Positions 25,412-35,231 are shown, counted from the first letter of the stretch. The stretch is DNA of 64,000 bases from CBDDHT01 sp965228615 (GCA_965228615.1 CBDDHT010000004.1:2852001-2916000); one strand, 5' to 3'. The notes: generated by a model from the sequence alone, not told the origin. Program-made: numbers and translations.

Positions 25412-26455
25412 ATGAGTAGCGAACAAAGCCTGGTCTTTTCCGGTGTGCAGCCTACAGGCAACCTGCACCTCGGAAATTATCTTGGCGCCATCACAAAATT
25501 CGTAGCGCTTCAAGATTCCCACGAATGTCTTTATTGCGTGGTCGATCTCCATGCCATTACGGAATGGCAGGACCCAAAGGAGCTGACCGAATCGATCCGC
25601 GGTGTAACGGCAGCGTTCATAGCTTCGGGTATCGATCCAAAAGCACACATTGTCTTCAATCAGAGCCAGGTGTCGGGCCATGCGGAGCTTGCTTGGATCT
25701 TCAACTGCGTCGCCCGGATGGGATGGCTCAATCGGATGACGCAGTTCAAGGAGAAGGCCGGGAAGAACCGGGAAAACGCGTCGGTGGGTCTGTTTGCATA
25801 TCCGAACCTGATGGCGGCAGATATTCTCGCTTACCGTGCGACCCATGTACCGGTCGGCGAGGACCAGAAGCAGCACCTGGAATTGGCGCGTGACATTGCG
25901 CAGAAATTCAACAATGACTTCGGGCCGTCCATCGCCGAGCATGGACATGGCGACGCCTTTTTCCCACTTCCCGAGCCACTGATCACGGGGCCGGCGACGC
26001 GAGTCATGTCGTTGCGCGATGGCAGCAAGAAGATGAGCAAGTCGGATCCATCCGACATGTCCCGCATCAATCTGACCGACGACGCCGATGAAATCGCCAA
26101 GAAGATCCGCAAAGCAAAAACCGATCCTGAGCCACTTCCAGGCGAAGTCGAGGGTTTGGAATCACGCCCGGAAGCGAACAATCTGATCGGCATCTATGCG
26201 GCGCTTGCCGAGACCGGCCCCGATCAGGTTCTTGCAGAACATGGCGGCCAGCAGTTTTCCGCTTTCAAGCAATCCCTCACGGATCTGACCGTCGAAAAAC
26301 TTGCACCAATTGCCGGCGAGACCCAACGGCTGTTGGCCGAACCGGACGAAATCGATAAGATCCTGGCAGACGGAGCAAATCGTGCCCGTGCTATCGCCGA
26401 TCCGATCCTTGATCAGGTGAAAGATATCATTGGTTTCGTCCGCGGCCGAGCCTAA
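25412..26455 (+). CDS. trpS: Tryptophanyl-tRNA synthetase
   Basis: The 347-residue class I synthetase shows the HIGH-type motif GVQPTGNLHLGNYLGAI near residue 10 and the KMSKSD signature near 210, with VGEDQKQHLELARDIA between them. Length and motifs are those of standard bacterial TrpS. It charges tRNA-Trp. It is followed about 85 bases later by a universal stress protein gene on the same strand. Confidence 0.95.
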   Translation: MSSEQSLVFSGVQPTGNLHLGNYLGAITKFVALQDSHECLYCVVDLHAITEWQDPKELTESIRGVTAAFIASGIDPKAHIVFNQSQVSGHAELAWIFNCVARMGWLNRMTQFKEKAGKNRENASVGLFAYPNLMAADILAYRATHVPVGEDQKQHLELARDIAQKFNNDFGPSIAEHGHGDAFFPLPEPLITGPATRVMSLRDGSKKMSKSDPSDMSRINLTDDADEIAKKIRKAKTDPEPLPGEVEGLESRPEANNLIGIYAALAETGPDQVLAEHGGQQFSAFKQSLTDLTVEKLAPIAGETQRLLAEPDEIDKILADGANRARAIADPILDQVKDIIGFVRGRA

Positions 26456-26539
26456 GCCCGCACCGGAATCTGCCGACCCCTCGCGGAGCATCCGCACAAT
26501 TGCTTGCCCGATAGGCACGGGCATGAGAGCATCGAAATC

Positions 26540-27046
26540 ATGGCCAAACGCGAACGTAAAGTGTTCGAAAGCGGACATCAAAGAAAACTGCTTGTCATCG
26601 TCGATGAGACGCCCGAATGCGAGAACGCCCTCGCGTTCGCGGCCAGTCGCGCGGATCATACCGGTGGCAGCATCGCGCTTCTCTACGTGGTCGAGCCCGG
26701 CGACTTCCAGCACTGGCTCGGTGTCGAGGAGATTGCGCGCGAAGAGGGTATCAACAAGGCACGCGCTGTATTTCGCCTGTTCTCCCGAAAATTGAAGCTT
26801 ATGGGTTTCGAAGATCTGGTGCCCGAGGAGATCATTCGCGAAGGTCAGATGGCGGAAGAAATCGTTCAAGCCATCGAAGACGACGAGGATATTGCCATTC
26901 TCGTCCTCGGCGCATCGAAAGATCCGTCAGGACCCGGTCCGCTGGTGTCGACACTCGCGACCGGCAAGGCCGCATGCGAGTTTCCAGTGCCGATCGTTGT
27001 CGTTCCAGGCCATCTGTCCACGGACGAGATTCGCGCGATGGCATAG
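26540..27046 (+). CDS. Universal stress protein (UspA family)
   Basis: The 168-residue product from ATG 26540 has the Usp fold: KLLVIVDETPECENALAFAA at the N-terminus and IAILVLGASKDPSGPGPL followed by VPIVVVPGHLS near the end. This last part resembles the ATP-binding G-2x-G-9x-G pattern of Usp proteins. A longer frame from 26504 is open, but its extension is not family-like. The trpS-usp-nfuA order is common in Rhizobiales. The specific stress role is unknown. Confidence 0.8.
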   Translation: MAKRERKVFESGHQRKLLVIVDETPECENALAFAASRADHTGGSIALLYVVEPGDFQHWLGVEEIAREEGINKARAVFRLFSRKLKLMGFEDLVPEEIIREGQMAEEIVQAIEDDEDIAILVLGASKDPSGPGPLVSTLATGKAACEFPVPIVVVPGHLSTDEIRAMA

Positions 27047-27149
27047 CTTCACAAATGCATGCCGCCGGACTATGCTAGAAACTAGAACCGTTCTAATCTG
27101 CACGCGCGATCTCTGAATCTGCGCGAACAACCGTTTTGGAAGGCCTCAG

Positions 27150-27719
27150 ATGTTCATACAGACCGAAGCCACGCCGAATCCGGCGACCCTGAAGTTCATT
27201 CCCGGCAAGCCTGTATTGTCCACAGGCACACGCGATTATCGTGATAGCGAGAAAGCCACGACCGAGTCGCCGCTCGCCGGACGCATTTTTGAGATCGATG
27301 GCGTGACCGGAGTCTTTTTCGGCTCGGATTTCATCTCCGTCACCAAGGCCGACGGCGAAGGTGAGTGGCAACATCTCAAACCGGCGATTTTGGGTGCGAT
27401 CATGGAGCACTATCTTTCAGGTGCCCCGGTTGTCGGCGATGCGAGCACAACGACGCCCGACGGTGACGAAGAATTCTACGATGAGGGTGATGAGGAAACG
27501 GTCGGCACCATCAAGGAACTGCTCGAAACGCGGGTTCGGCCCGCCGTTGCGCAGGATGGCGGCGACATCACATTCCAAGGCTACAAGGACGGGATCGTCT
27601 TTCTGTCGATGCGTGGTGCCTGCGCCGGTTGCCCGAGTTCAACGGCGACGCTGCAGCACGGCATTGAGAATCTTCTCAAGCATTTCATCCCGGAAGTGCA
27701 GGAAGTTCGCCCTATCTGA
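27150..27719 (+). CDS. NifU-like Fe-S scaffold protein (NfuA type)
   Basis: The 189-residue protein starts with the Nfu N-terminal domain (MFIQTEATPNPATLKFIPG) and ends with the NifU C-terminal domain carrying the cluster-binding CxxC in RGACAGCPSSTATLQ, residues about 153-167. A short acidic linker lies between (DGDEEFYDEGDEET). The two-domain protein carries Fe-S clusters to target enzymes. Confidence 0.9.
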   Translation: MFIQTEATPNPATLKFIPGKPVLSTGTRDYRDSEKATTESPLAGRIFEIDGVTGVFFGSDFISVTKADGEGEWQHLKPAILGAIMEHYLSGAPVVGDASTTTPDGDEEFYDEGDEETVGTIKELLETRVRPAVAQDGGDITFQGYKDGIVFLSMRGACAGCPSSTATLQHGIENLLKHFIPEVQEVRPI

Positions 27720-27779
27720 TCGGTAACGGTAGAAAAGCACACGACAATTCAAACCGACTCTCTGCTGGAAGGGACGGCG

Positions 27780-28370
27780 ATGGCCGAACGTATTTCGGAC
27801 AGCGTGCTCGACCAGCTCTTCCTGGATGCGCGCAGTCACAACGCATGGCTTGATCGAGAAGTGCCGGATTCGGTTCTGCATGAGCTGATGGACATCGTGA
27901 AAATGGGTCCTACGAGCGCAAATTGCTGCCCTGCCCGCTTCATATTCGTCCGCTCTGACGCGGCGAAAGCGCGGCTATTGCCGCATATCGCATCCAGCAA
28001 TCGCGACAAGGCGCGCACGGCGCCTGTATGCGCCATTCTTGGCAACGATTATGGCTTTCCCGATCATCTGCCCAAGCTTTTTCCCCACGAAGATGCCCGC
28101 AGCTGGTTCGCCGGCAATGAAAAAGCGATCGCAGACACCGCCGAGCGCAATGCAACGCTTCAAGGCGGATATTTCATCATCGCCGCCCGTGCACTTGGCC
28201 TCGACACAGGGGCCATGTCGGGCTTCGACGCTCAGGGTATCGATCAAGAATTCTTTCCAGAGAGCACGGTCAAATCCAATTTCCTCTGCAACCTCGGATA
28301 TGGCGATCCTACCGGACTGTTCCCGAGGCTTCCGCGCTTCGATTTCGACGAGTTCGCCAAAATCATCTAG
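27780..28370 (+). CDS. rutE: Nitroreductase family protein, RutE-like
   Basis: The 196-residue protein matches the malonic semialdehyde reductase/nitroreductase group: VKMGPTSANCCPARFIFVRS near residue 40 (flavin contact), NATLQGGYFIIAARALGLDT near 120 and GAMSGFDAQGIDQEFF. RutE acts in pyrimidine degradation, but no other rut gene is nearby, so the real substrate may differ. It uses FMN and NAD(P)H. It sits between nfuA and tsaB. Confidence 0.75.
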   Translation: MAERISDSVLDQLFLDARSHNAWLDREVPDSVLHELMDIVKMGPTSANCCPARFIFVRSDAAKARLLPHIASSNRDKARTAPVCAILGNDYGFPDHLPKLFPHEDARSWFAGNEKAIADTAERNATLQGGYFIIAARALGLDTGAMSGFDAQGIDQEFFPESTVKSNFLCNLGYGDPTGLFPRLPRFDFDEFAKII

Positions 28371-28424
28371 CATCCCGAACGAGTTGACTGCGCCTGAGCT
28401 TCGAGAGTTGAACCTATTGAAAAA

Positions 28425-29111
28425 ATGACTGTTCTCGCAATCGATACGTCGATGCAGGCCTGTTCGGCAGCCGTGTCGATCGATGGCCGTTATATTGGCC
28501 GTTTCGAGGAACGCGAGCGCGGCCATGCGGAAGCCATCGTGCCGATGATTGCCGACATCATGAAAGAAGCAGGCGTTGGATTTGAAGATCTCGACAAACT
28601 CGCGGTATCTACCGGCCCCGGTACTTTCACGGGTGTAAGAGTGGGGATTGCCACGGCGCGCGGTCTCGCTCTGGCAACAGGTCTGCCACTCATCGGACAG
28701 TCGGGACTGGTCGTCATGGCACAACAGGTCGTCTCGGCCCGTTCAAAGGGAGAGACCTCCGATATCCTGATTGCTGCCGATGCAAGACGGGGGCAAATCT
28801 ACTGGGCCTTATTCGATCACACAGGTCGCCGACGAACGGAACCGGCGGCGAATACCGTGTCTGAGATCGTCGCTGCTCTCCCACAAAATGAAATTGCCGT
28901 CGCCGGATCGGGTGCTCAACTCGTCGTGGAAACGTCTGAAAATATGGCCCGGGAGGTGACTGTGGCTTGCCCGAACCTCCTACCCGACGCCGCAGCACTC
29001 GCGAAGATGGCCGAAAGCCTTCGGCCTGATGACTTGCCCGTTACCCCTCTCTATCTCAGACGGCCAGATGCGAAATCACAGGCGAGCAAAATCTTGCCTT
29101 GGCGGAAATGA
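28425..29111 (+). CDS. tsaB: tRNA threonylcarbamoyladenosine protein TsaB
   Basis: The 228-residue ASKHA-fold protein starts VLAIDTSMQACSAAVS and carries the TsaB motif VSTGPGTFTGVRVGIATARG near residue 63. It forms the complex with TsaD and TsaE that makes the t6A modification of ANN-reading tRNAs. Its stop overlaps the rimI start in an ATGA junction, so the two are coupled. Confidence 0.9.
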   Translation: MTVLAIDTSMQACSAAVSIDGRYIGRFEERERGHAEAIVPMIADIMKEAGVGFEDLDKLAVSTGPGTFTGVRVGIATARGLALATGLPLIGQSGLVVMAQQVVSARSKGETSDILIAADARRGQIYWALFDHTGRRRTEPAANTVSEIVAALPQNEIAVAGSGAQLVVETSENMAREVTVACPNLLPDAAALAKMAESLRPDDLPVTPLYLRRPDAKSQASKILPWRK

Positions 29112-29584
29112 GACAGGCCCTGAAGTTTGCATTTGCCGATGCCACGCATGCAGACGCGGCTCCGATGGCTGCACTTCACGCAGCCTGTTTTGCAAAAGGC
29201 TGGAGCGAAAAGAGCATTGCAAACTTGCTGAACGACAAAGGTGTTCTTGCGCACACGGTCTCCGTAGCGCCGGTGAACGCACTTGCCGGCATTATCATGG
29301 CACGTGGCGCCGGCGATGAAGCGGAAATCCTCACGCTGGCCGTCGCCAGGCAATTTCGTCGAAATGGCCTTGCCCAAACACTCATAACCAAGATCTCGAC
29401 ACGCCTTGCCGCATCCGGTGCCGAACGTCTGTTTCTCGAGGTTGATGCCGAAAATGACGCTGCAACCGCCCTATACGAAAAGCATGGATTCACGGTTATC
29501 GGACGCCGCCGGAACTACTATCGGCGGGATGGACATCCACCACGCGATGCGCTTTGCCTGTCTCTCAACCTGACAGGTACTTGA
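29108..29584 (+). CDS. rimI: Ribosomal protein-alanine acetyltransferase RimI
   Basis: The 158-residue GNAT protein shows the acetyl-CoA site LAVARQFRRNGLAQTLI near residue 77 and the RimI-like end LEVDAENDAATALYEKHGFT. ATG 29108 overlaps the tsaB stop; a TTG at 29099 in the same frame is less likely. It acetylates the N-terminus of ribosomal protein S18 in other bacteria. Confidence 0.85.
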   Translation: MRQALKFAFADATHADAAPMAALHAACFAKGWSEKSIANLLNDKGVLAHTVSVAPVNALAGIIMARGAGDEAEILTLAVARQFRRNGLAQTLITKISTRLAASGAERLFLEVDAENDAATALYEKHGFTVIGRRRNYYRRDGHPPRDALCLSLNLTGT

Positions 29585-29655
29585 CGAGGCGCTGTGGACG
29601 CCCTCGGTTGAGCGCCCTATAAGGGATTCGATACGGGAACCCATAGCGAGGCTCG

Positions 29656-30093
29656 ATGCCCGATCTTGAACAGCAACAGAGCCGTATCGAACGACTCTGC
29701 AGCGACCATGGACTTCGCATGACAGATCAACGTCGCGTAATCGCGCGCGTTTTGTCCGATGCCGGCGACCATCCGGATGTCGAAGAAGTCCACCGCCGTG
29801 CCAACGCCCTCGACTCCAGAATCTCTCTGTCGACCGTTTACCGGACCGTGCGACTCCTGGAAGAGGCCGGTATTCTCGCACGTCATGAATTCGGCGACGG
29901 TCGCGCACGATATGAGCCGGCCGCAGGTGAGCACCACGACCATCTGATCGATGTCGATACCGGGCATGTCATTGAATTCCGCAACGAAGAGATTGAAAAG
30001 TTGCAGGAATTGATCGCCGAAGAGCTTGGATACAAACTGATCGACCATCGTCTCGAACTCTATGGTGTTCCACTTCGACGCGACAAATGTTGA
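29656..30093 (+). CDS. fur: Fur-family metal regulator, Mur-like
   Basis: The 145-residue protein has the Fur winged helix (LRMTDQRRVIARVLSDAGDH, then ISLSTVYRTVRLLEEAGIL) and the metal-site histidines in GEHHDHLIDVDTGHVIEF. The usual pair of CxxC motifs is absent: VDTG stands where many Fur proteins have LDCG. That is the pattern of the alphaproteobacterial Fur group that senses manganese (Mur). Which metal it senses here is inferred. It lies between rimI and plsC. Confidence 0.85.
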   Translation: MPDLEQQQSRIERLCSDHGLRMTDQRRVIARVLSDAGDHPDVEEVHRRANALDSRISLSTVYRTVRLLEEAGILARHEFGDGRARYEPAAGEHHDHLIDVDTGHVIEFRNEEIEKLQELIAEELGYKLIDHRLELYGVPLRRDKC

Positions 30094-30114
30094 GCCGCGC
30101 ATTCCGGGTCAAGT

Positions 30115-30924
30115 ATGCAAACGCTCCGTGCCGTGCTGATCCTGACAAGCTTTATGGCGTTGACCCTCCCGTTGATGCCCTTGCAGTTAGTATTCAAACG
30201 CCTCAACAGGAATTGGGCTCGGCGTTTCCCGAATTGGTATCATCGCCGCGTGTGCGGTCTTCTCGGACTACGCATCAAGCAGACCGGAGCCATTGCCAGC
30301 GATCGTCCGATATTGCTCGTCTCGAACCACGTGACCTGGCTCGATATCCCGGTTCTGAGCGCCGTGGCACCTGTCTCGTTCGTTGCCAAGAGTGAGGTGG
30401 CGAGCTGGCCGTTTGTCTCCTGGCTCGCCAAGCTGCAGCGCACGGTATTTGTCGAACGGCAACGGCGGGGAGCCGTTTCTCAAACGACACAGGAAATTAC
30501 CGGACGGCTTCGAAATGGCGACCATATTGTCCTTTTCGCAGAAGGTACAAGCAGCGATGGAAACCAGGTCCTCCCCTTTCGAACCTCTTTGTTTGCCGCC
30601 GCCAAGCCATCGGGGGATAGCGCCGCTACGCTCGAACGCGGCATATCGGTGCAGACGCTTGCGATTGCCTATACCCATCTTCACGGTATGCCGCTCGGCC
30701 GGTCGCAGCGCCCGACCGTCGCCTGGTACGGCGATATGGAGATGGCGGGGCATGCCTGGGATCTTTTCAAGCAAGGCCCACTCGATGTCGCGATCCAGGT
30801 TGGCGAGCCGGTAGAACTCGCGACATTCACAGACCGAAAGGCGTTGGCCCGCCACACGGAAGTGCAAATTCGCGCCGATATGGCTTCACTACTAACGCCT
30901 TCGAGACGTCGAGGTGAAGACTGA
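30115..30924 (+). CDS. plsC: 1-acyl-glycerol-3-phosphate acyltransferase family protein
   Basis: The 269-residue membrane-associated acyltransferase has an N-terminal hydrophobic segment and the four family motifs: SNHVTWLDIP (catalytic His and Asp) near 72, FVERQRRGA near 111, FAEGTSSDGNQVLPF near 141 and a hydrophobic AIAYTH region. It makes phosphatidic acid from lysophosphatidic acid, or, as OlsA, acylates lyso-ornithine lipid. Since olsB is in the same window, OlsA is a real alternative. Confidence 0.85.
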   Translation: MQTLRAVLILTSFMALTLPLMPLQLVFKRLNRNWARRFPNWYHRRVCGLLGLRIKQTGAIASDRPILLVSNHVTWLDIPVLSAVAPVSFVAKSEVASWPFVSWLAKLQRTVFVERQRRGAVSQTTQEITGRLRNGDHIVLFAEGTSSDGNQVLPFRTSLFAAAKPSGDSAATLERGISVQTLAIAYTHLHGMPLGRSQRPTVAWYGDMEMAGHAWDLFKQGPLDVAIQVGEPVELATFTDRKALARHTEVQIRADMASLLTPSRRRGED

Positions 30925-31072
30925 GTGCGCCGGTCCCCGGTAGACGAAATGGGTCTACACCGCTAAAACAACGCGCCGCCGGCTCATTAGCCGTTAGGCA
31001 GGAGATTTGCCCGATAATTTCGCAACGGCACGTCGGTACATTCATATAGAATTCTGGACAATAGCTGTTTCC

Positions 31073-32452
31073 ATGGCCACAGAATCAAAACGGCATCACA
31101 TCAAGACGTTCGGTTGCCAGATGAACGTTTATGATTCCGAGCGCATTTCCGATGTCCTGGGTAGGCTCCAATCCGAACCGACACCGCTGCCTGCCGATGC
31201 CGAGCTGATTATCCTGAACACATGCCATATCCGCGAAAAAGCGGCGGAAAAGGTCTATTCGGAACTTGGCCGCCTCCGGCAGATCAAGGCCGACCGGGCT
31301 GCGCGCGGCGAGACGACCATGATTGCCGTTGCCGGCTGCGTAGCCCAGGCCGAGGGCCAGGAGATCATTGCGCGTGCGCCGGTCGTGGATCTGGTGGTCG
31401 GCCCCCAAAGTTATCATCGGTTGCCGGAACTCATGGCCAGAGTACGGGACGAGCGCCGTTCCGTTGTCGATACCGAGTTTCCTGACGACGACAAGTTCGG
31501 ACATTTGCCGGAGCGGCCTGTGATTTTGCGGCGCGCCAGCGCCTTCGTGACCGTCCAGGAAGGCTGCGACAAATTTTGCACCTTCTGTGTGGTGCCTTAC
31601 ACGCGCGGGGTGGAGTATTCGCGACCCGCCAGCGACCTCGTTGCCGAGACCGAACGATTGGTCGATCAAGGTGTCAGGGAAGTCACGTTGCTTGGTCAGA
31701 ATGTCAATGCTTACCACGGTGAAGGTCCCGACGGATCCAACTGGACATTGGCAAAACTACTTCGCCGATTGGCCGAGATCGAGGGATTGGCGCGCTTGCG
31801 CTACACCACCAGCCATCCTCGCGACATGGATGACGACCTGATCGACGCGCATGGCGAACTCGACCAGCTCATGCCGTATCTGCACCTGCCGTTTCAGGCC
31901 GGATCCAATCGCATTCTCGCCGCGATGAATCGAAAGCATGACACGGACGACTATCGCCGCATCGTCGATCGGCTCCGTACGGCACGACCGGATATTGCCC
32001 TCTCGACCGACATCATTGTCGGCTTCCCAGGTGAAGCGGACCGAGAGTTTCAGGAAACGATGAGCCTTGTTCGCGATGTGGGGTTCGCTGAGGCCTATTC
32101 GTTCAAATACAGTCCTCGTCCCGGGACGCCTGCATCGACGATGACAGATCAGGTCCCCGAAGATGTTAAAGACGCGCGTTTGCAGGAGCTACAGGCCCTT
32201 TTGCGAGCGCAGAAATCGAATTTCAATATGTCATGTGTCGGGACCAGAATGCCGGTCCTTTTCGAGAAACCAGGACGTTTGGCAGGCCAGATGGTCGGTC
32301 GTTCCCCTTATCTTCAGCCGGTTCACGCTTATGTTTCAGAGGATGCCGTCGGTGAAGTGCTGGAGGTGGAAATTAAGGGCGCTGCACCGAATAGTCTTGA
32401 AGGAAAGATCATTTCGGGTTCTGATTTGAATTCGAGAACCGCCGCGGAATAA
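31073..32452 (+). CDS. miaB: tRNA-2-methylthio-N6-isopentenyladenosine synthase MiaB
   Basis: The 459-residue protein begins at ATG 31073 with IKTFGCQMNVYDSERI. It has the three cysteines of the N-terminal cluster (GCQMN, NTCHIREKA, AGCVAQAEG), the radical SAM motif GCDKFCTFCVVPYTRG near 152 and a C-terminal TRAM domain. It adds the methylthio group at A37 of tRNAs. A longer frame from 31007 is not family-like. Confidence 0.93.
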   Translation: MATESKRHHIKTFGCQMNVYDSERISDVLGRLQSEPTPLPADAELIILNTCHIREKAAEKVYSELGRLRQIKADRAARGETTMIAVAGCVAQAEGQEIIARAPVVDLVVGPQSYHRLPELMARVRDERRSVVDTEFPDDDKFGHLPERPVILRRASAFVTVQEGCDKFCTFCVVPYTRGVEYSRPASDLVAETERLVDQGVREVTLLGQNVNAYHGEGPDGSNWTLAKLLRRLAEIEGLARLRYTTSHPRDMDDDLIDAHGELDQLMPYLHLPFQAGSNRILAAMNRKHDTDDYRRIVDRLRTARPDIALSTDIIVGFPGEADREFQETMSLVRDVGFAEAYSFKYSPRPGTPASTMTDQVPEDVKDARLQELQALLRAQKSNFNMSCVGTRMPVLFEKPGRLAGQMVGRSPYLQPVHAYVSEDAVGEVLEVEIKGAAPNSLEGKIISGSDLNSRTAAE

Positions 32453-32517
32453 CGAGGACGGAAATCGCAGTGGGTTGGCCGCTTAGCAAATTTGCGACCC
32501 TAGCGTAGATCAATATC

Positions 32518-33501
32518 TTGGAAACACACAGCACGACCGAAGAACAGAGCCGCCTGGTATTCCCATTCGAAGACAACCGTCTCGTTGCGGAACTGCTTGG
32601 CGAGTATGACGCCAATCTTGCGTTGATCGAGGATCGCCTCGGCGTGCATGCCGTGGCGCATGGCAATGTCCTGACCATCGAGGGCCCTGAACAGGCCTGC
32701 CATATCGCGCGCTCGGTCCTCGAATCCCTCTACGCCAGATTGTCTAATGGAGAGGCCATCAATACAGGTGATGTCGATGGCGCAATACGCCATGCGGAAA
32801 TCGCCGGAACTAATGCCGCCAAAGGCGACATAGAGGGGGCCGGGAAGGCGGCGCAAATTCATACACGCCGCCGGACCATTACAGCCAGAACACCGGCTCA
32901 GAGCATTTATATGCGAGCAATGGAAACTGCTGAGCTTATTCTCGCAAGTGGACCTGCAGGAACCGGCAAAACCTATCTGGCTGTTGCCCACGCAGCAGCG
33001 TGCCTCGAACGCGGTTTGGTCGACCGGCTGATCCTGTCGCGGCCGGCCGTTGAGGCCGGTGAGCGGCTTGGCTTTCTACCCGGCGACATGCGGGAGAAAG
33101 TCGATCCTTATCTTCGTCCCCTTTACGATGCACTCTATGATGTTCTCGCTCCCGAGCGCGTCGAACGAAGTCTTGCAACGGGTGTGATCGAGATAGCGCC
33201 CTTGGCCTTTATGCGCGGCCGGACATTGTCCCATGCTTTCGTCATTCTGGACGAGGCTCAGAATTGTACACCGATGCAGATGAAGATGTTTCTGACCCGT
33301 CTTGGCGAGAAAAGCCAGATGGTCGTCACCGGTGACCCGACCCAGATCGACCTGCCCGCCGGCCAGAGTTCCGGGCTGAACGATGCCGTCGACAAGTTGC
33401 GGAATATCGAGGGCGTTACACATATTGCATTTTCAAAGGCTGACGTTGTGCGACGGGAACTCGTCGCTCGGATCGTCGCAGCATATGAGAACAGCCCCTA
33501 G
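32518..33501 (+). CDS. phoH: PhoH-like ATPase
   Basis: From a TTG start the 327-residue protein has an N-terminal KH-like part and a helicase-type ATPase core: Walker A ASGPAGTGKTYLA near 141, Walker B AFVILDEAQN near 238 and VVTGDPTQIDLP near 270. PhoH-like proteins next to ybeY act in RNA metabolism. ybeY starts three bases downstream. The family in this position is often, but not always, linked to phosphate; no Pho box was seen. Confidence 0.9.
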   Translation: METHSTTEEQSRLVFPFEDNRLVAELLGEYDANLALIEDRLGVHAVAHGNVLTIEGPEQACHIARSVLESLYARLSNGEAINTGDVDGAIRHAEIAGTNAAKGDIEGAGKAAQIHTRRRTITARTPAQSIYMRAMETAELILASGPAGTGKTYLAVAHAAACLERGLVDRLILSRPAVEAGERLGFLPGDMREKVDPYLRPLYDALYDVLAPERVERSLATGVIEIAPLAFMRGRTLSHAFVILDEAQNCTPMQMKMFLTRLGEKSQMVVTGDPTQIDLPAGQSSGLNDAVDKLRNIEGVTHIAFSKADVVRRELVARIVAAYENSP

Positions 33502-33504
33502 GTC

Positions 33505-34062
33505 ATGCATAACGATAGGCAAGAATCGACAGCAAGCCGCGGTGAAATCCCTACCGCGTGGCGTCATGAGGTTGAAGTCGTGACGCGGGATGATCGCTGG
33601 TCGACAGGAGATTTCGATCCCACAACAGCCGTAACCGCCGCGCAAACTGCGCTTGCAGGGTCAGCATCTGAGCCATCGCAATCTTTCGAAGTCGCTCTCG
33701 TTCTGACAAACGACACTGAAATTAAGGCGTTGAACAAGCGTTGGCGGGGAAAAGACAAGCCCACAAACGTCTTGTCATTTCCAAACGATTCATTGCGTCC
33801 TCCCCAGGTTCGTCAAAGTCCGCTCGGCGATATCGTGCTGGCATTCGAAACCGTGTCTCGAGAGGCCGATGAAGCTCATCGCTCACTTGATGCTCATGCG
33901 GCGCACCTAGTTGTGCATGGCATTCTGCACCTTCTCGGCCACGATCACGAAGACCGAAGGGACGCGGAAGCCATGGAGGCACGAGAGATAGAAATCCTGG
34001 CGTCGCTTGGCATTTCCGATCCATATGCCAGCCTCCCCAAGCCCGCCGGTTCCGATGCATAG
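33505..34062 (+). CDS. ybeY: Endoribonuclease YbeY
   Basis: The 185-residue protein has the zinc-binding HGILHLLGHDHE motif near residue 138 and the upstream NVLSFPND and GDIVLAFETVSREA segments. YbeY matures 16S rRNA ends and takes part in ribosome quality control. It is packed between phoH (three bases) and corC (eight bases). Confidence 0.93.
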   Translation: MHNDRQESTASRGEIPTAWRHEVEVVTRDDRWSTGDFDPTTAVTAAQTALAGSASEPSQSFEVALVLTNDTEIKALNKRWRGKDKPTNVLSFPNDSLRPPQVRQSPLGDIVLAFETVSREADEAHRSLDAHAAHLVVHGILHLLGHDHEDRRDAEAMEAREIEILASLGISDPYASLPKPAGSDA

Positions 34063-34070
34063 ACAATGAA

Positions 34071-35123
34071 ATGACAGAGTCATCCTCAACAAACGCGCGC
34101 CGGCTTGAGAGTGCCTCCGGCACCGAAGACGCAAGTCCCGGTCTCTTTGAACGAATCCTCTCCAGGATCGGCCTTGTCGGCAGTCCGGATCTGCGAGAAA
34201 CCATCGAAACCGCGCTGACCACAGAAAGTGAATCTGAAGACTTCGAGCCAAAAGAGCGGGCGATGCTGCTCAATCTCTTGCGCTTCGGAGCTCTGCGAGT
34301 CGAAGATGTCATGGTCCCCAGGGCCGATGTCATCGCTGCGGACGAAAGCATGTCAGTGAATGAACTCCTCCACGTCTTCGAACAGGCCGGCCATTCTCGG
34401 ATCCCTGTCTATCACGAGACGCTTGATGATCCCCGCGGTATGATCCACATCAAGGACTTGATGGCCTGGATCACGGGCGAGTCTACCGGCGAGGCGCCTG
34501 GGAAAGCGAATGCCGAGGGGACGGCGAGCGCAACCGGCAGCGACCCGTCCGACCCTATCGATCTGCAATCCGTCGACCTGACGACGACGATCGCGGAAAC
34601 CAAAGTGTGCCGGGAGCTCATCTTTGTACCACCATCAATGTCGGTTCTTGATCTCCTGCTACGAATGCAGACGACACGAATCCATCTCGCGCTCGTGGTC
34701 GATGAGTATGGCGGGACCGACGGGTTGGTCTCGATTGAGGATCTTGTCGAAGAAATCGTTGGAGAAATCGAAGACGAACACGACCAGAACGGAGCGCCGC
34801 TGATCCGTGAAGACACCGGAGACGGATTGATTGCCGATGCCCGTGCGCCTATCGAAGAGCTTGAGTCATTGCTCGGTGAGCAGCTCCTTTCAGCTGAGCG
34901 AGATGAGGATGTCGATACGCTGGGTGGACTGGTCTTTACCTTACTCGGCCGTGTTCCTGTCCGCGGCGAACTCGTACCTCACAATTCCGGCATCGAGTTC
35001 GAAGTTTTGGATGCAGACCCACGTCGCATCAAGACACTCAGAATCCATACAGGCCGCGGACGGGCAGCCGGGCCAGGTGCCGCTGTCCCTGCCGACGCGG
35101 CTCACGAGCCAACCCACGATTGA
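34071..35123 (+). CDS. corC: CorC/HlyC-type CBS-domain protein
   Basis: The 350-residue protein has no membrane helices. It has two CBS motifs (EDVMVPRADVIAADESMS near 82 and a second near 180-240 ending LALVVDEYGGTDGLVSIEDL) and a C-terminal CorC_HlyC domain (about 255-330, DTLGGLVFTLLGRVPVRGE). Proteins of this soluble class are linked to magnesium and cobalt efflux and, by older names, haemolysin. A Ser/Thr/Gly-rich insert lies between the CBS halves (about 140-165). It precedes lnt, as is usual. Confidence 0.88.
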   Translation: MTESSSTNARRLESASGTEDASPGLFERILSRIGLVGSPDLRETIETALTTESESEDFEPKERAMLLNLLRFGALRVEDVMVPRADVIAADESMSVNELLHVFEQAGHSRIPVYHETLDDPRGMIHIKDLMAWITGESTGEAPGKANAEGTASATGSDPSDPIDLQSVDLTTTIAETKVCRELIFVPPSMSVLDLLLRMQTTRIHLALVVDEYGGTDGLVSIEDLVEEIVGEIEDEHDQNGAPLIREDTGDGLIADARAPIEELESLLGEQLLSAERDEDVDTLGGLVFTLLGRVPVRGELVPHNSGIEFEVLDADPRRIKTLRIHTGRGRAAGPGAAVPADAAHEPTHD

Positions 35124-35231
35124 ATCCTATCGTCAAATTCGCCCTGAAAGACCGTGGCGACACGCGGTGACAAACCGGGCCCGGTTCATTGGGCACCAGT
35201 CATCGTGCACAGAGAAAGAAAGAGTCGGCTA

